Positions 1 to 5,547 of a stretch of DNA of 7,554 nucleotides are shown here, piece after piece (positions within the stretch are counted from its first letter, which is position 1; the number at the start of each line of letters is the position of its first letter). The position numbers and the translations under genes were made by a program. Source of the DNA: Methanoregula sp. UBA471 (GTDB lineage: Archaea > Halobacteriota > Methanomicrobia > Methanomicrobiales > Methanospirillaceae); the NCBI GenBank assembly GCA_002495065.1, contig DADT01000030.1, forward strand, positions 12,913 through 20,466, given 5' to 3'. A model generated the notes under the pieces. It did not search any database. It was not told where the DNA came from and was given only the letters and a program-made list of their open reading frames with translations.

Positions 1-351
1 GGCAAGCGCGGACAGGTCGTCCAGCTGCCGCTCAAGGTGACCCACAAGTACGAGCAGCCCGGCTGTCATGTCTGTCTTGACTATGTTGCCAACCTCGGGG
101 ATATTTCAACCGGATCTGTCGGTAGCCCTGATGGCTGGTCCACGGTTTTCGTCCGCTCGAAGATAGGAGACTCTGTCTGGGCAAAAGCAATGGCAGCAGG
201 ATGTTTCGAAACCCAGCCGATTGAAAAGGTCAAGCCAGGTCTTGAGCTCGTTTCCAAGCTTGCAAACGAGAAGATCACCAAGAACAAAGCAACCGTTGAA
301 GCTCGCAAGACTTTCGGCGTGGGCAAGGCTCTCCGAAGCCCCTATATCTAA
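1..351 (+). CDS. frhB: Coenzyme F420-reducing hydrogenase, beta subunit (C-terminal part, 5'-truncated)
   Basis: The reading frame is open from base 1 and ends at TAA 349-351, giving the last 116 residues of a protein of about 290 residues. FrhB is the F420-docking flavin/iron-sulfur subunit of the hydrogenase FrhABG: it passes electrons from the [NiFe] core to coenzyme F420 in the cytoplasm. The visible part is the C-terminal FrhB/FdhB domain. It has the PGCHVC pair (Cys22 and Cys25 of the fragment), followed by CLDYVANLGDISTGSVGSPD and GWSTVFVR, a block I recognise as strongly conserved in FrhB. The ending (FGVGKALRSPYI) also matches FrhB tails. The GTG at 37 is an internal valine, not a start. 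frhB is usually the last gene of frhADGB, which agrees with the terminator directly behind it. FpoF and FdhB are relatives, but this conserved block fits FrhB best. Confidence 0.93.
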   Translation, partial: GKRGQVVQLPLKVTHKYEQPGCHVCLDYVANLGDISTGSVGSPDGWSTVFVRSKIGDSVWAKAMAAGCFETQPIEKVKPGLELVSKLANEKITKNKATVEARKTFGVGKALRSPYI

Positions 352-356
352 ATTTC

Positions 357-365
357 TTTTTTTTT
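357..365 (+). terminator. Oligo-T terminator after frhB
   Basis: A run of nine T begins five bases after the frhB stop codon. Archaeal RNA polymerase terminates at such U-tracts without needing a hairpin. A second T-run (six T) lies at about 380-385. Together they would end the frh transcript and separate it from the DUF2124 gene. Confidence 0.7.
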
Positions 366-392
366 ACAGGAACTGGTGCTTTTTTGAAATAA

Positions 393-515
393 AAAGCAAA
401 GCAGAAATTACTGAGAAAGGATTTCGTACGCATCATGAACCGGCTGGCAAAGGAATACTCGGAAAAAGCGCATCATTCCTTCAGTAAAATTGACCCGACA
501 CTCGTGGAGATTTGA
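393..515 (+). other. Possible small ORF or gene remnant in the frhB-DUF2124 gap
   Basis: The 303-base gap 352-654 has no convincing full gene. One frame, opened by TAA at 390-392, is free of stops to TGA 513-515 and reads like protein: 40 residues, charged and helix-prone, including MNRLAKEYSEKAHHSF and ending KIDPTLVEI. The only ATG is at 435 (26 codons). AAAGG at 416-420 is 14 bases upstream of it, somewhat far for a ribosome binding site. This could be a very small gene, the tail of a decayed gene, or chance. I do not recognise a family. Confidence 0.22.
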
Positions 516-606
516 ACATAGGACATCAACAGGCCATAAGGAAAGGGGTTCAAGTCGATAGCATTGTATTAATTTCAGCGGGGGGTCATGGGCGGTCATC
601 CCCTTG

Positions 607-628
607 ATTGCATAAAGCAATTTTTATC
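607..628 (+). promoter_or_regulatory. Putative promoter with inverted repeat for the DUF2124 gene
   Basis: An AT-rich TATA-like stretch (TTTTTATC, 621-628) lies about 27 bases before position 650-655, so transcription would begin almost at the ATG at 655 (a leaderless or very short leader mRNA). Immediately upstream and abutting it is a perfect inverted repeat, ATTGC-ATAAA-GCAAT (607-621). It could be an operator covering the BRE/TATA region. Read as RNA it would also resemble a small terminator followed by T5, an alternative I cannot exclude. Confidence 0.4.
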
Positions 629-654
629 ATGTCAGTGTTTCAGTGTAGATCTAT

Positions 655-1143
655 ATGACTACAAAAGAAGTCTTTCACGGTGTCCCGGGAATCCTGCGCC
701 CGTTTAAAGAGTATATCGAGAAGAAAGGTTTGAAAAAAGGCGATCAGGTAGTATATTACGGTGTACCGGGAACGTGCACGCCTTTTGTCGAACTGCTTGG
801 GTTTGCCATACGCTCGCTGGAACTCGAACAGGTCTTTGTTCCCATGATCGATGAAGGCAAGGCGCGTACGATCCATCACATATCTGATATCGGGATGCAG
901 GCCGGTTCTCCTCCTGTAAGCTTGAAGCCAAAAGCCATTGTCATCATGGGGGGTCTTTCCATGCCCAACGTTCCGGTACAGGCGGAGCAGGTAAAAGAAG
1001 TGATTGAAAGGCACAGGGATACACCAGTCATCGGTGTCTGTTTTATGCATATGTTTGAAAAAGCCGGGTGGCTTTCGAAAGTCAGGTTCGACTGTCTGAT
1101 CGATGCAAATATTGATCCTGTTGAAGTAATTAAAAATACCTGA
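655..1143 (+). CDS. DUF2124 family protein (conserved in methanogens)
   Basis: This 162-residue soluble protein has no signal peptide or membrane segment. I recognise it as DUF2124, a family found mainly in methanogenic archaea and without a known function; the length matches. The sequence alternates strands and helices like a Rossmann-type fold. A predicted strand and glycine turn (QVVYYGVPGTCTPF, residues 31-44) is followed by a helix, then KAIVIMGGLSMP (93-104), VIGVCFMHMFEKAGW (125-139) and FDCLIDANIDPVEVI (145-159). Three cysteines (41, 129, 147) sit in or next to these strand ends. The ATG at 655 has no Shine-Dalgarno but lies at the right distance from a TATA-like box for leaderless translation. 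It stands alone between frhB and a convergent gene. The family call is fairly firm; any role is unknown. Confidence 0.82.
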   Translation: MTTKEVFHGVPGILRPFKEYIEKKGLKKGDQVVYYGVPGTCTPFVELLGFAIRSLELEQVFVPMIDEGKARTIHHISDIGMQAGSPPVSLKPKAIVIMGGLSMPNVPVQAEQVKEVIERHRDTPVIGVCFMHMFEKAGWLSKVRFDCLIDANIDPVEVIKNT

Positions 1144-1212
1144 TTTACACTTAGGGTAAATGTGGGGGATGGCGAACCCAGAGTGAAAATCCTGGAATCC
1201 ACCTGTTTTTTT
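1143..1212 (+). terminator. Terminator region after the DUF2124 gene
   Basis: Directly at the stop codon there is a small inverted repeat, ATTTAC (1143-1148) with GTAAAT (1156-1161) and a seven-base loop. A T7 tract follows at 1206-1212. The T7 tract is the likelier archaeal termination signal. The neighbouring gene converges, so termination here prevents antisense read-through. Confidence 0.45.
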
Positions 1213-1240
1213 AATCTGTTCGATCTGATGATGAGACAAT

Positions 1241-1268
1241 ATTCAAAATATCCGGATATCAAAAAAGG
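1241..1268 (-). terminator. Terminator region of the minus-strand exported-protein gene
   Basis: Reading the minus strand past the stop codon at 1275, there is a T6 run (1261-1266), then a perfect 12-base palindrome ATATCCGGATAT (1248-1259), then another short T-run. This is the expected place for the end of the convergent transcript. The palindrome could instead be a protein site. Confidence 0.4.
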
Positions 1269-1274
1269 ATGCTG

Positions 1275-2063
1275 TCAACTCATTGACATTATATCAGCCG
1301 ATTTCATTTGGATCTTTGCGGTCATCTGATAGCCATCGATCGCATTACGGAATTGCTGATTCAGCTGTTTCAACCCACTTGTTATGGATAGCAATGCCCC
1401 GTCACGATTCTGAAGAAGCGCGTTCTCCAGTTCTGAGTGTTGTACATCAATCTGATCAGAAAGATTTCGGGCATATGAAATATCGAGACCCTGAGCACTC
1501 AGAGTTTCAAGCATTGCGGTGCGGCGTTCGGCACTCTGGTTGAAAACCGTGAGACGCGTGGTTTCGCTGGCCAGCCAGGAAGAATACATGATGCTATTGA
1601 ATGTACCCTCTACGATCTGCATATTTGAATTTGCATTTGCCCGCATCTCATCAGTAGTACCGTTAAACATCATTATCTGGGTGTTTGTCTCATCTGCAAA
1701 CAGAATGCTCTGTTGCCGCATTTCCTCGCGGGCAGTATTGATTTCATCGACAGTACGCATTATCGGAATAGAAAACGCTGCCATCAGGTAATCTTCCTGT
1801 ATCTGCTGGAGGTGTACACTGCCGGTCCCTTCGCTTATCCGGTCTATGTACTGGATCACGCCATCCATTCGGGCTTGCTGCATTTTACCGATATAGGCAG
1901 CATGCATCTTGAGGGAAGATAACAGCTCCGCATTATCATGGATGATTGTATTCTGGCTACGTGATTGAGCGGTGGTATCCGGTATTGCACTGACCATTGG
2001 GGCAATTACTAAAATAACACAGAGAAGGCAAAAAATAACACTGAGAATTCCAAGCCTGTTCAC
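1275..2063 (-). CDS. Exported helix-rich protein of unknown function
   Basis: The product has 262 residues. It begins with a Sec-type signal sequence: MNRLG, a hydrophobic core (about residues 5-22) and a probable cleavage site after VSA (24-26). The rest is almost entirely helical and hydrophilic, rich in Gln, Glu, Met, Ser and Asn, with long stretches expected to form coiled coils (about 45-160 and 180-250). There is no second membrane segment, no cysteine in the mature part and no lipobox. Three N-glycosylation sequons are present (Asn134, Asn175, Asn200). The start is GTG, supported by GGAG eight bases upstream. I do not recognise the family. The layout resembles the extracytoplasmic four-helix sensor domains of chemoreceptors and histidine kinases, but without their return membrane helix and cytoplasmic part. 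A surface-associated or ligand-binding role is inference only. Confidence 0.72.
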   Translation of the reverse strand: MNRLGILSVIFCLLCVILVIAPMVSAIPDTTAQSRSQNTIIHDNAELLSSLKMHAAYIGKMQQARMDGVIQYIDRISEGTGSVHLQQIQEDYLMAAFSIPIMRTVDEINTAREEMRQQSILFADETNTQIMMFNGTTDEMRANANSNMQIVEGTFNSIMYSSWLASETTRLTVFNQSAERRTAMLETLSAQGLDISYARNLSDQIDVQHSELENALLQNRDGALLSITSGLKQLNQQFRNAIDGYQMTAKIQMKSADIMSMS

Positions 2064-2330
2064 GAGCTCAACTCCAGATATTACGATAATTTCCGGATGG
2101 ATTTATCGTTGTTTACAGGTGTTTTTCTGGTAAGTAATATTACGAGGATGTGAAAAGTTATTTTTCAAACCGAAAGGTTCATTGATATAACTTCATGGTT
2201 AACCAGCGAGGACAATAAAACCAGATTGCAGAGAGGAGATGGGTTCGAATGTATTTAATCACAAGATGCAGCAAACGCACCTGAATTTTTATGACTGAAA
2301 GATCTTGTAGAAGCGTGAACCGGTTCAGGA
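2064..2330. other. Divergent intergenic region without a convincing gene
   Basis: This gap must contain the promoter of the minus-strand exported-protein gene and probably that of the methyltransferase. Several AT-rich TATA-like stretches are visible, for example around 2129-2138 and 2186-2194 (either strand) and 2283-2292 (+), but none is decisive. Two very short ATG frames (2239-2298, 2291-2374) lack good ribosome binding sites and are not called. I see no RNA gene. Confidence 0.4.
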
Positions 2331-2471
2331 ATGATCTTCAGGTCCTTTACATTGCAGATGATCAATGGAGGTAATCCGGATCTGAAAAAGAAAGAAGCAA
2401 TGGCTCAATCCATACACATGAGTAATTCTTTAGGGCAGGCAAACGAAGATGTACAAAAGGTGCTACCTTGA
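2331..2471 (+). CDS. Candidate small ORF overlapping the methyltransferase start
   Basis: A stop-free frame runs from ATG 2331 (46 codons; alternative ATG at 2358 gives 37 codons) to TGA 2469-2471. The last codons overlap the next gene's TTG start as TTGA (2468-2471), the arrangement typical of translational coupling. The C-terminal part is hydrophilic and helix-prone (NPDLKKKEAMAQSIHMSNS). No strong ribosome binding site precedes either ATG: GGA directly abuts 2331, and the clear GGAGGT at 2367-2372 lies inside the frame with no ATG, GTG or TTG at a usable distance. I do not recognise it. It may be a small leader or accessory protein, the tail of a decayed gene, or chance. Confidence 0.3.
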   Translation: MIFRSFTLQMINGGNPDLKKKEAMAQSIHMSNSLGQANEDVQKVLP

Positions 2472-3238
2472 AAAAAGGATTCTTTTTTGACAACGGACAG
2501 GTTACAATTATTAACGACAATATTTTCAGCACAAAAAAGATCGCGTCTGAAAGTATCGATCTTATTATTACATCGCCTCCTTACAATGTCGATATCAAGT
2601 ACAATTCACATAATGACCAGCTCACCTACGACGAATACCTGGAATTTTCGAGGCGTTGGATGAAACGCTGTTATACCTGGCTCAAGGATGACGGTCGGTT
2701 CTGCCTCAATATTCCACTTGACAAGAACAAGGGAGGTCAGCAGAGTGTTGGTGCGGATCTTACCATGATAGCAAAAAAAAGTGGCTTTTCGTACCATTCA
2801 ACAATTATCTGGAATGAGGGAAATATCTCGCGAAGAACTGCATGGGGCTCATGGGCAAGCGCATCGGCACCCTATGTGATTGCCCCTGTTGAACTGGTCG
2901 TTGTGCTCTATAAAAAGTCGTGGAAAAAGACCAGCGGAACACGAAAATCAGATATTTCAAAAAAGGAGTTCATGGAATGGACGAATGGTCTGTGGACATT
3001 CAATGGTGAGAGGAAGAAGAGGATCGGTCACCCGGCACCATTCCCGGTCGAATTACCGCTCCGTTGTATGAAACTATTCTCGTTTGTCGGAGATACGGTG
3101 CTTGACCCGTTCAGCGGCAGCGGATCAACCCTTGTCGCAGCTTTACAGTCTGACCGCCGCGCTATAGGGATTGAGTTAGATCACCGATACTGCGAGATTG
3201 CTGCTTCCAGAATTGAAGAAGAGAGTGAACGGGATTGA
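2468..3238 (+). CDS. Site-specific DNA methyltransferase, beta class (N4-cytosine or N6-adenine), solitary
   Basis: This 256-residue protein transfers a methyl group from S-adenosylmethionine to an exocyclic amino group in DNA. The catalytic motif IV is TSPPY (residues 35-39). The AdoMet-binding motif I is DPFSGSGST (213-221), followed by the acidic motif II residue in AIGIELD (Glu236). Catalytic motif first and AdoMet motif last, with a target-recognition region between, defines the beta class. SPPY, not DPPY, favours N4-methylcytosine, but this does not prove it. The block TAWGSWASASAPYVIAPVE is a motif I have seen in beta-class archaeal and bacterial enzymes. The start is TTG: AGGTG at 2457-2461 sits six bases upstream, and no ATG occurs before motif IV. 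No restriction endonuclease gene is adjacent, so it is probably an orphan enzyme acting in regulation or protection. The recognition sequence cannot be read from the protein. Confidence 0.9.
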   Translation: MKKGFFFDNGQVTIINDNIFSTKKIASESIDLIITSPPYNVDIKYNSHNDQLTYDEYLEFSRRWMKRCYTWLKDDGRFCLNIPLDKNKGGQQSVGADLTMIAKKSGFSYHSTIIWNEGNISRRTAWGSWASASAPYVIAPVELVVVLYKKSWKKTSGTRKSDISKKEFMEWTNGLWTFNGERKKRIGHPAPFPVELPLRCMKLFSFVGDTVLDPFSGSGSTLVAALQSDRRAIGIELDHRYCEIAASRIEEESERD

Positions 3239-3263
3239 TTATGGACTATCGTCGCTCGTTATA

Positions 3264-3298
3264 GAACTTCGGTTCATATCGGTGTGTTTTTCATTTTT
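3264..3298 (+). terminator. UUCG-loop hairpin plus T-tracts after the methyltransferase
   Basis: GAAC-TTCG-GTTC (3264-3275) forms a short hairpin with the very stable C(UUCG)G tetraloop. Two T5 runs follow at 3287-3291 and 3294-3298. It lies 26 bases after the methyltransferase stop and before the DUF362 gene, so a terminator is the simplest reading. Confidence 0.5.
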
Positions 3299-3339
3299 AC
3301 CGCTTTACAAGGTTTCTAATAATCCTGTCAATTATCAAT

Positions 3340-3349
3340 AGGTGGTGAT
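3340..3349 (+). promoter_or_regulatory. Strong Shine-Dalgarno that sets the DUF362 start
   Basis: AGGTGGTGAT differs from the ideal AGGAGGTGAT by one base. Its spacing places translation at TTG 3354 (eight bases after the GGTGG core). The in-frame GTG codons at 3342 and 3345 lie inside this site and so cannot be served by it. Confidence 0.65.
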
Positions 3350-3353
3350 TCCT

Positions 3354-4268
3354 TTGACAGGGATTGCAGAGATATTTATTGCCAGTGCGTCCGACCGCGC
3401 CGCCGGCACGAAACGAATTTGTGAAAATATCGATCTTTCGGATTTTTCCGGGGCTGAAATTGCTCTTAAGGCAAATTTCAATAGTTCAGACCCGCCACCG
3501 GCATCCACTCACATTGACACGCTGGATGCGATCTGTGCGACAATCCTTGCAGAAAGACCCCAAAAACTCGCCCTTGCCGAACGCAGCGGCATGGGAAACA
3601 CTCGCGGAGTGCTGGAAGCGCGCGGGGTGATTAAGCTTGCAAGTGAACGAGGATTTTCAGCAGTCGTCCTGGATGAGCTCGACCGTACAGGCTGGAGAGA
3701 GATCCAGGCTCCCGGACTTCACTGGTCCCGCGGATTTTTTATTGCAGGTATTTTTACCCGGGCAGACCGCGTTGTACAGACCTGCTGCCTCAAAACTCAC
3801 CGATTTGGGGGTCATTTCACCATGTCTTTGAAAAATTCCGTGGGTCTTATCGCAAAACGGGTTCCAGGCGTGAATCATGATTTCATGGGTGAACTGCACA
3901 GCTCGCCTTACCAGAGACTGATGATCGCAGAAATTAACAAGTTCTACCGCACTGACCTGGTCGTGATGGATGCAGCTGAAGGATTTACAACCGGCGGGCC
4001 GGATAAAGGAAAGCTCATTCATCCGGGGGTTATTATCGCCGGCATGGACCGGGTCGCCATTGACGTGGTGGGAGTTGCCCTGCTCCGTTCATACGGGACG
4101 ATGAGTGATGTGATGGAAGGCAGGATCTCTGAGCAGGAGCAGATTGCCCGTGCAGCTGAGCTGGGGATTGGTACTGCAGCTGCATCCGAAATACGCCTTG
4201 TCCCAATCGATACACATGCCGAGTCGGTTGCAGAAAAAATTCAGCAGCAGCTTGATGCCAGCGGGTAA
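3354..4268 (+). CDS. DUF362 domain-containing protein
   Basis: The product has 304 residues from TTG 3354; starts at GTG 3342 or 3345 would add three or four residues. The TTG is chosen because of the Shine-Dalgarno at 3340-3349. I recognise the DUF362 family: the central segment CCLKTHRFGGHFTMSLKN (144-161) continuing into SVGLIAK, a later DAAEGFTTGGPDKG (206-219), and MDRVAIDVVG (231-240), where the family places a nucleotide-like DxVAxD motif. Many DUF362 proteins carry a C-terminal ferredoxin domain. This one does not: it ends with a charged helix. There is no signal peptide, so it is probably cytoplasmic. The biochemical role of DUF362 is not established. Adjacent cysteines 144 and 145 and histidines 149 and 154 could form a metal or iron-sulfur site (inference). 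Confidence 0.85.
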   Translation: MTGIAEIFIASASDRAAGTKRICENIDLSDFSGAEIALKANFNSSDPPPASTHIDTLDAICATILAERPQKLALAERSGMGNTRGVLEARGVIKLASERGFSAVVLDELDRTGWREIQAPGLHWSRGFFIAGIFTRADRVVQTCCLKTHRFGGHFTMSLKNSVGLIAKRVPGVNHDFMGELHSSPYQRLMIAEINKFYRTDLVVMDAAEGFTTGGPDKGKLIHPGVIIAGMDRVAIDVVGVALLRSYGTMSDVMEGRISEQEQIARAAELGIGTAAASEIRLVPIDTHAESVAEKIQQQLDASG

Positions 4269-4275
4269 CTAAAGG

Positions 4276-4295
4276 GAAATTTTAAGGCATATTTT
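4276..4295 (+). promoter_or_regulatory. Putative TATA region for the DUF6125-like gene
   Basis: An AT-rich stretch with BRE-like GGGAAA followed by TTTTAAGG and CATATTTTT lies 27-45 bases before ATG 4322. Transcription would start within about 0-15 bases of the ATG, consistent with a leaderless or short-leader mRNA. No good Shine-Dalgarno precedes the ATG. Confidence 0.4.
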
Positions 4296-4321
4296 TGCCC
4301 TTCGGGATACATTGAGAATGC

Positions 4322-4840
4322 ATGAAATCAGGGTATGATGAGTTGTCCAGAAGGGTTCTCTCCGATGCAGCAAAGAACTGGCTGGCTATGGACGGTCTCT
4401 GGTTCCAGGCAGTCGAACAGGTATATGGGATGGATGCAGCACTTGAAATGGACAGGCAGGTGTGGAGTCAGTTTGCAGTGATTGAAGCCCGGAGAATAAA
4501 GGAACGGCTTTCCCTGCCGGAAAGAGGAGGGCTGGAGGCACTTGAGATCGCTTTTAAGAACCGGCTTGTTTCCCTCCTTGATAAAGTGGAGATCAAGCAC
4601 CCCGACAAAAAGACCTTGATCGTCACCACAAAAACCTGCCGGGTACAGTCAGCACGGGAAAGAAAATCGATGGCACAATTCCCCTGCAAATCGGTTGGTC
4701 TTATCGAATTTCCTGTGTTTGCAAGAACCATTGATGCACGGATTATAACACAATGCCTGTCGTGCCCACCCGATTCTCTTCCCGGGATCCCCTACTGTTC
4801 CTGGAAATTCACACTCGATAAGGAGGGCGGTAACAGATAA
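4322..4840 (+). CDS. DUF6125-like cysteine-rich protein (related to ATC-hydrolase family)
   Basis: This is a 172-residue soluble protein. The N-terminal half is helical (about residues 5-90, including WLAMDGLWFQAVEQVYG). The C-terminal half carries a cysteine-rich core: TKTCRVQSAR (Cys106), FPCKSVGLIEF (Cys122), ARIITQCLSCPPD (Cys145 and Cys148, a CxxC pair) and YCSWKFTL (Cys159). This pattern is what I know from DUF6125 proteins and the related L-2-amino-thiazoline-4-carboxylic acid hydrolase-like family, common in archaea and anaerobic bacteria. No function is established for this group. Five conserved cysteines in a strictly anaerobic organism suggest metal or iron-sulfur binding or thiol chemistry (inference). 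The gene lies 53 bases after the DUF362 gene on the same strand, but it has its own TATA-like region, so co-transcription is uncertain. Confidence 0.75.
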   Translation: MKSGYDELSRRVLSDAAKNWLAMDGLWFQAVEQVYGMDAALEMDRQVWSQFAVIEARRIKERLSLPERGGLEALEIAFKNRLVSLLDKVEIKHPDKKTLIVTTKTCRVQSARERKSMAQFPCKSVGLIEFPVFARTIDARIITQCLSCPPDSLPGIPYCSWKFTLDKEGGNR

Positions 4841-4884
4841 TTGGAATCAAACGGTGATTCTCCTGGGATAATTCTGGCTTTCCT

Positions 4885-4898
4885 GAAATCTTTTATTT
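4885..4898 (+). promoter_or_regulatory. Putative BRE/TATA box for the cyclophilin gene
   Basis: GAAATC followed by TTTTATTT (4891-4898) lies about 27 bases upstream of ATG 4922, the position expected for a leaderless transcript beginning at or next to the start codon. This argues against a start at the upstream in-frame TTG 4841. Confidence 0.55.
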
Positions 4899-4921
4899 CT
4901 TTCCCTGCTAATGTAATTAGC

Positions 4922-5518
4922 ATGTCACCATTGCGCACTTTTATTTTGTCAGCTTTCCTCATCGCAGGCCTTATTGCCTGTGCAGGATGCACACAGTCCG
5001 CCCCGGCGACAACTCAGGCCACCCTATCGGCCGGGACAGTATCTATGACACCAACTGCAGAATCACAAAAAATGGTAAGGCTCGAAACGAACATGGGCAA
5101 CATCACCATCGCACTCGCACCAGAGATGCCCATTACCGCAGGCAACTTTGAAACACTCGTGAAAAAAGGCTTTTACGACGGCGTGATCTTCCATCGGGTC
5201 ATCAATGGATTTATGATTCAGGGAGGGGACCCGGCTGGCACCGGCAGGGGAGGTCCGGGTTACATGATCAAGGACGAATTCACAAACAACAACCGGAATG
5301 ACAGGGGAACGATCTCTATGGCAAATGCCGGCCCCAATACCGGGGGAAGCCAGTTCTTCATCAACCTTGTTAATAACAACTTCCTCGACAGCAAGCACCC
5401 GGTTTTCGGGAAGGTTGTAGAAGGTATGGACGTTGTTGATAAAATTGCGAAGACAAAAACCGATGCAGGTGATCGCCCGGTTCAGAATGTCACGATCATT
5501 CGGGCTGTAATGGTCTGA
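4922..5518 (+). CDS. Exported lipoprotein peptidyl-prolyl cis-trans isomerase (cyclophilin type)
   Basis: The product has 198 residues from ATG 4922. It catalyses cis-trans isomerisation of proline peptide bonds during folding. The N-terminus is a signal sequence (residues 1-20) ending in lipobox-like LIACAGC. Cys23 (GCTQ context, usual in methanogen lipoproteins) or Cys20 would carry the lipid anchor. A Thr/Ala/Ser-rich linker (about 24-50) is followed by the cyclophilin domain (52-197). The active-site block is FHRVINGFMIQGGD (90-103), with Arg92, Phe97 and Gln100 equivalent to Arg55, Phe60 and Gln63 of human CypA. Next come GTISMANAGPNTGGSQFFI (129-147) and LDSKHPVFGKVVEGMDVV (155-172). 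The CypA Trp121 position is Phe, as in many prokaryotic, cyclosporin-insensitive members. The frame extends upstream to TTG 4841, directly after the preceding stop, but that extension lacks a ribosome binding site and would bury the signal peptide. Confidence 0.92.
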   Translation: MSPLRTFILSAFLIAGLIACAGCTQSAPATTQATLSAGTVSMTPTAESQKMVRLETNMGNITIALAPEMPITAGNFETLVKKGFYDGVIFHRVINGFMIQGGDPAGTGRGGPGYMIKDEFTNNNRNDRGTISMANAGPNTGGSQFFINLVNNNFLDSKHPVFGKVVEGMDVVDKIAKTKTDAGDRPVQNVTIIRAVMV

Positions 5519-5519
5519 A

Positions 5520-5542
5520 TTTTTTTTAGGAATTATTTTTTT
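5520..5542 (+). terminator. Double oligo-T terminator after the cyclophilin gene
   Basis: T8 (5520-5527) starts two bases after the stop codon and T7 follows at 5536-5542. Two strong U-tracts in a row should end the transcript before the structured block that follows. Confidence 0.7.
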
Positions 5543-5547
5543 ATTTA

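Noticed and set aside
640..1239. Minus-strand frame of 199 codons opposite the DUF2124 gene
   Set aside because: It is the antisense shadow of a recognised gene, has no family resemblance and spans the convergent terminator region.
2240..2252. T-arm-like GGGTTCGAAT hinting at a tRNA or tRNA fragment
   Set aside because: The flanks do not form a T-stem and no acceptor, D or anticodon arm can be found around it.
2239..2374. Two tiny overlapping ATG frames of 19 and 27 codons upstream of the methyltransferase
   Set aside because: Too short, poorly spaced or absent ribosome binding sites, no recognisable content.
2468..3340. Complete restriction-modification system
   Set aside because: Only the methylase is present; neither side holds an endonuclease-sized gene, and the flanking genes are unrelated.
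4841..4921. TTG start giving a longer cyclophilin
   Set aside because: No ribosome binding site, begins directly at the previous stop, and would put 27 residues in front of a clear signal sequence; the TATA box at 4891-4898 lies inside it.
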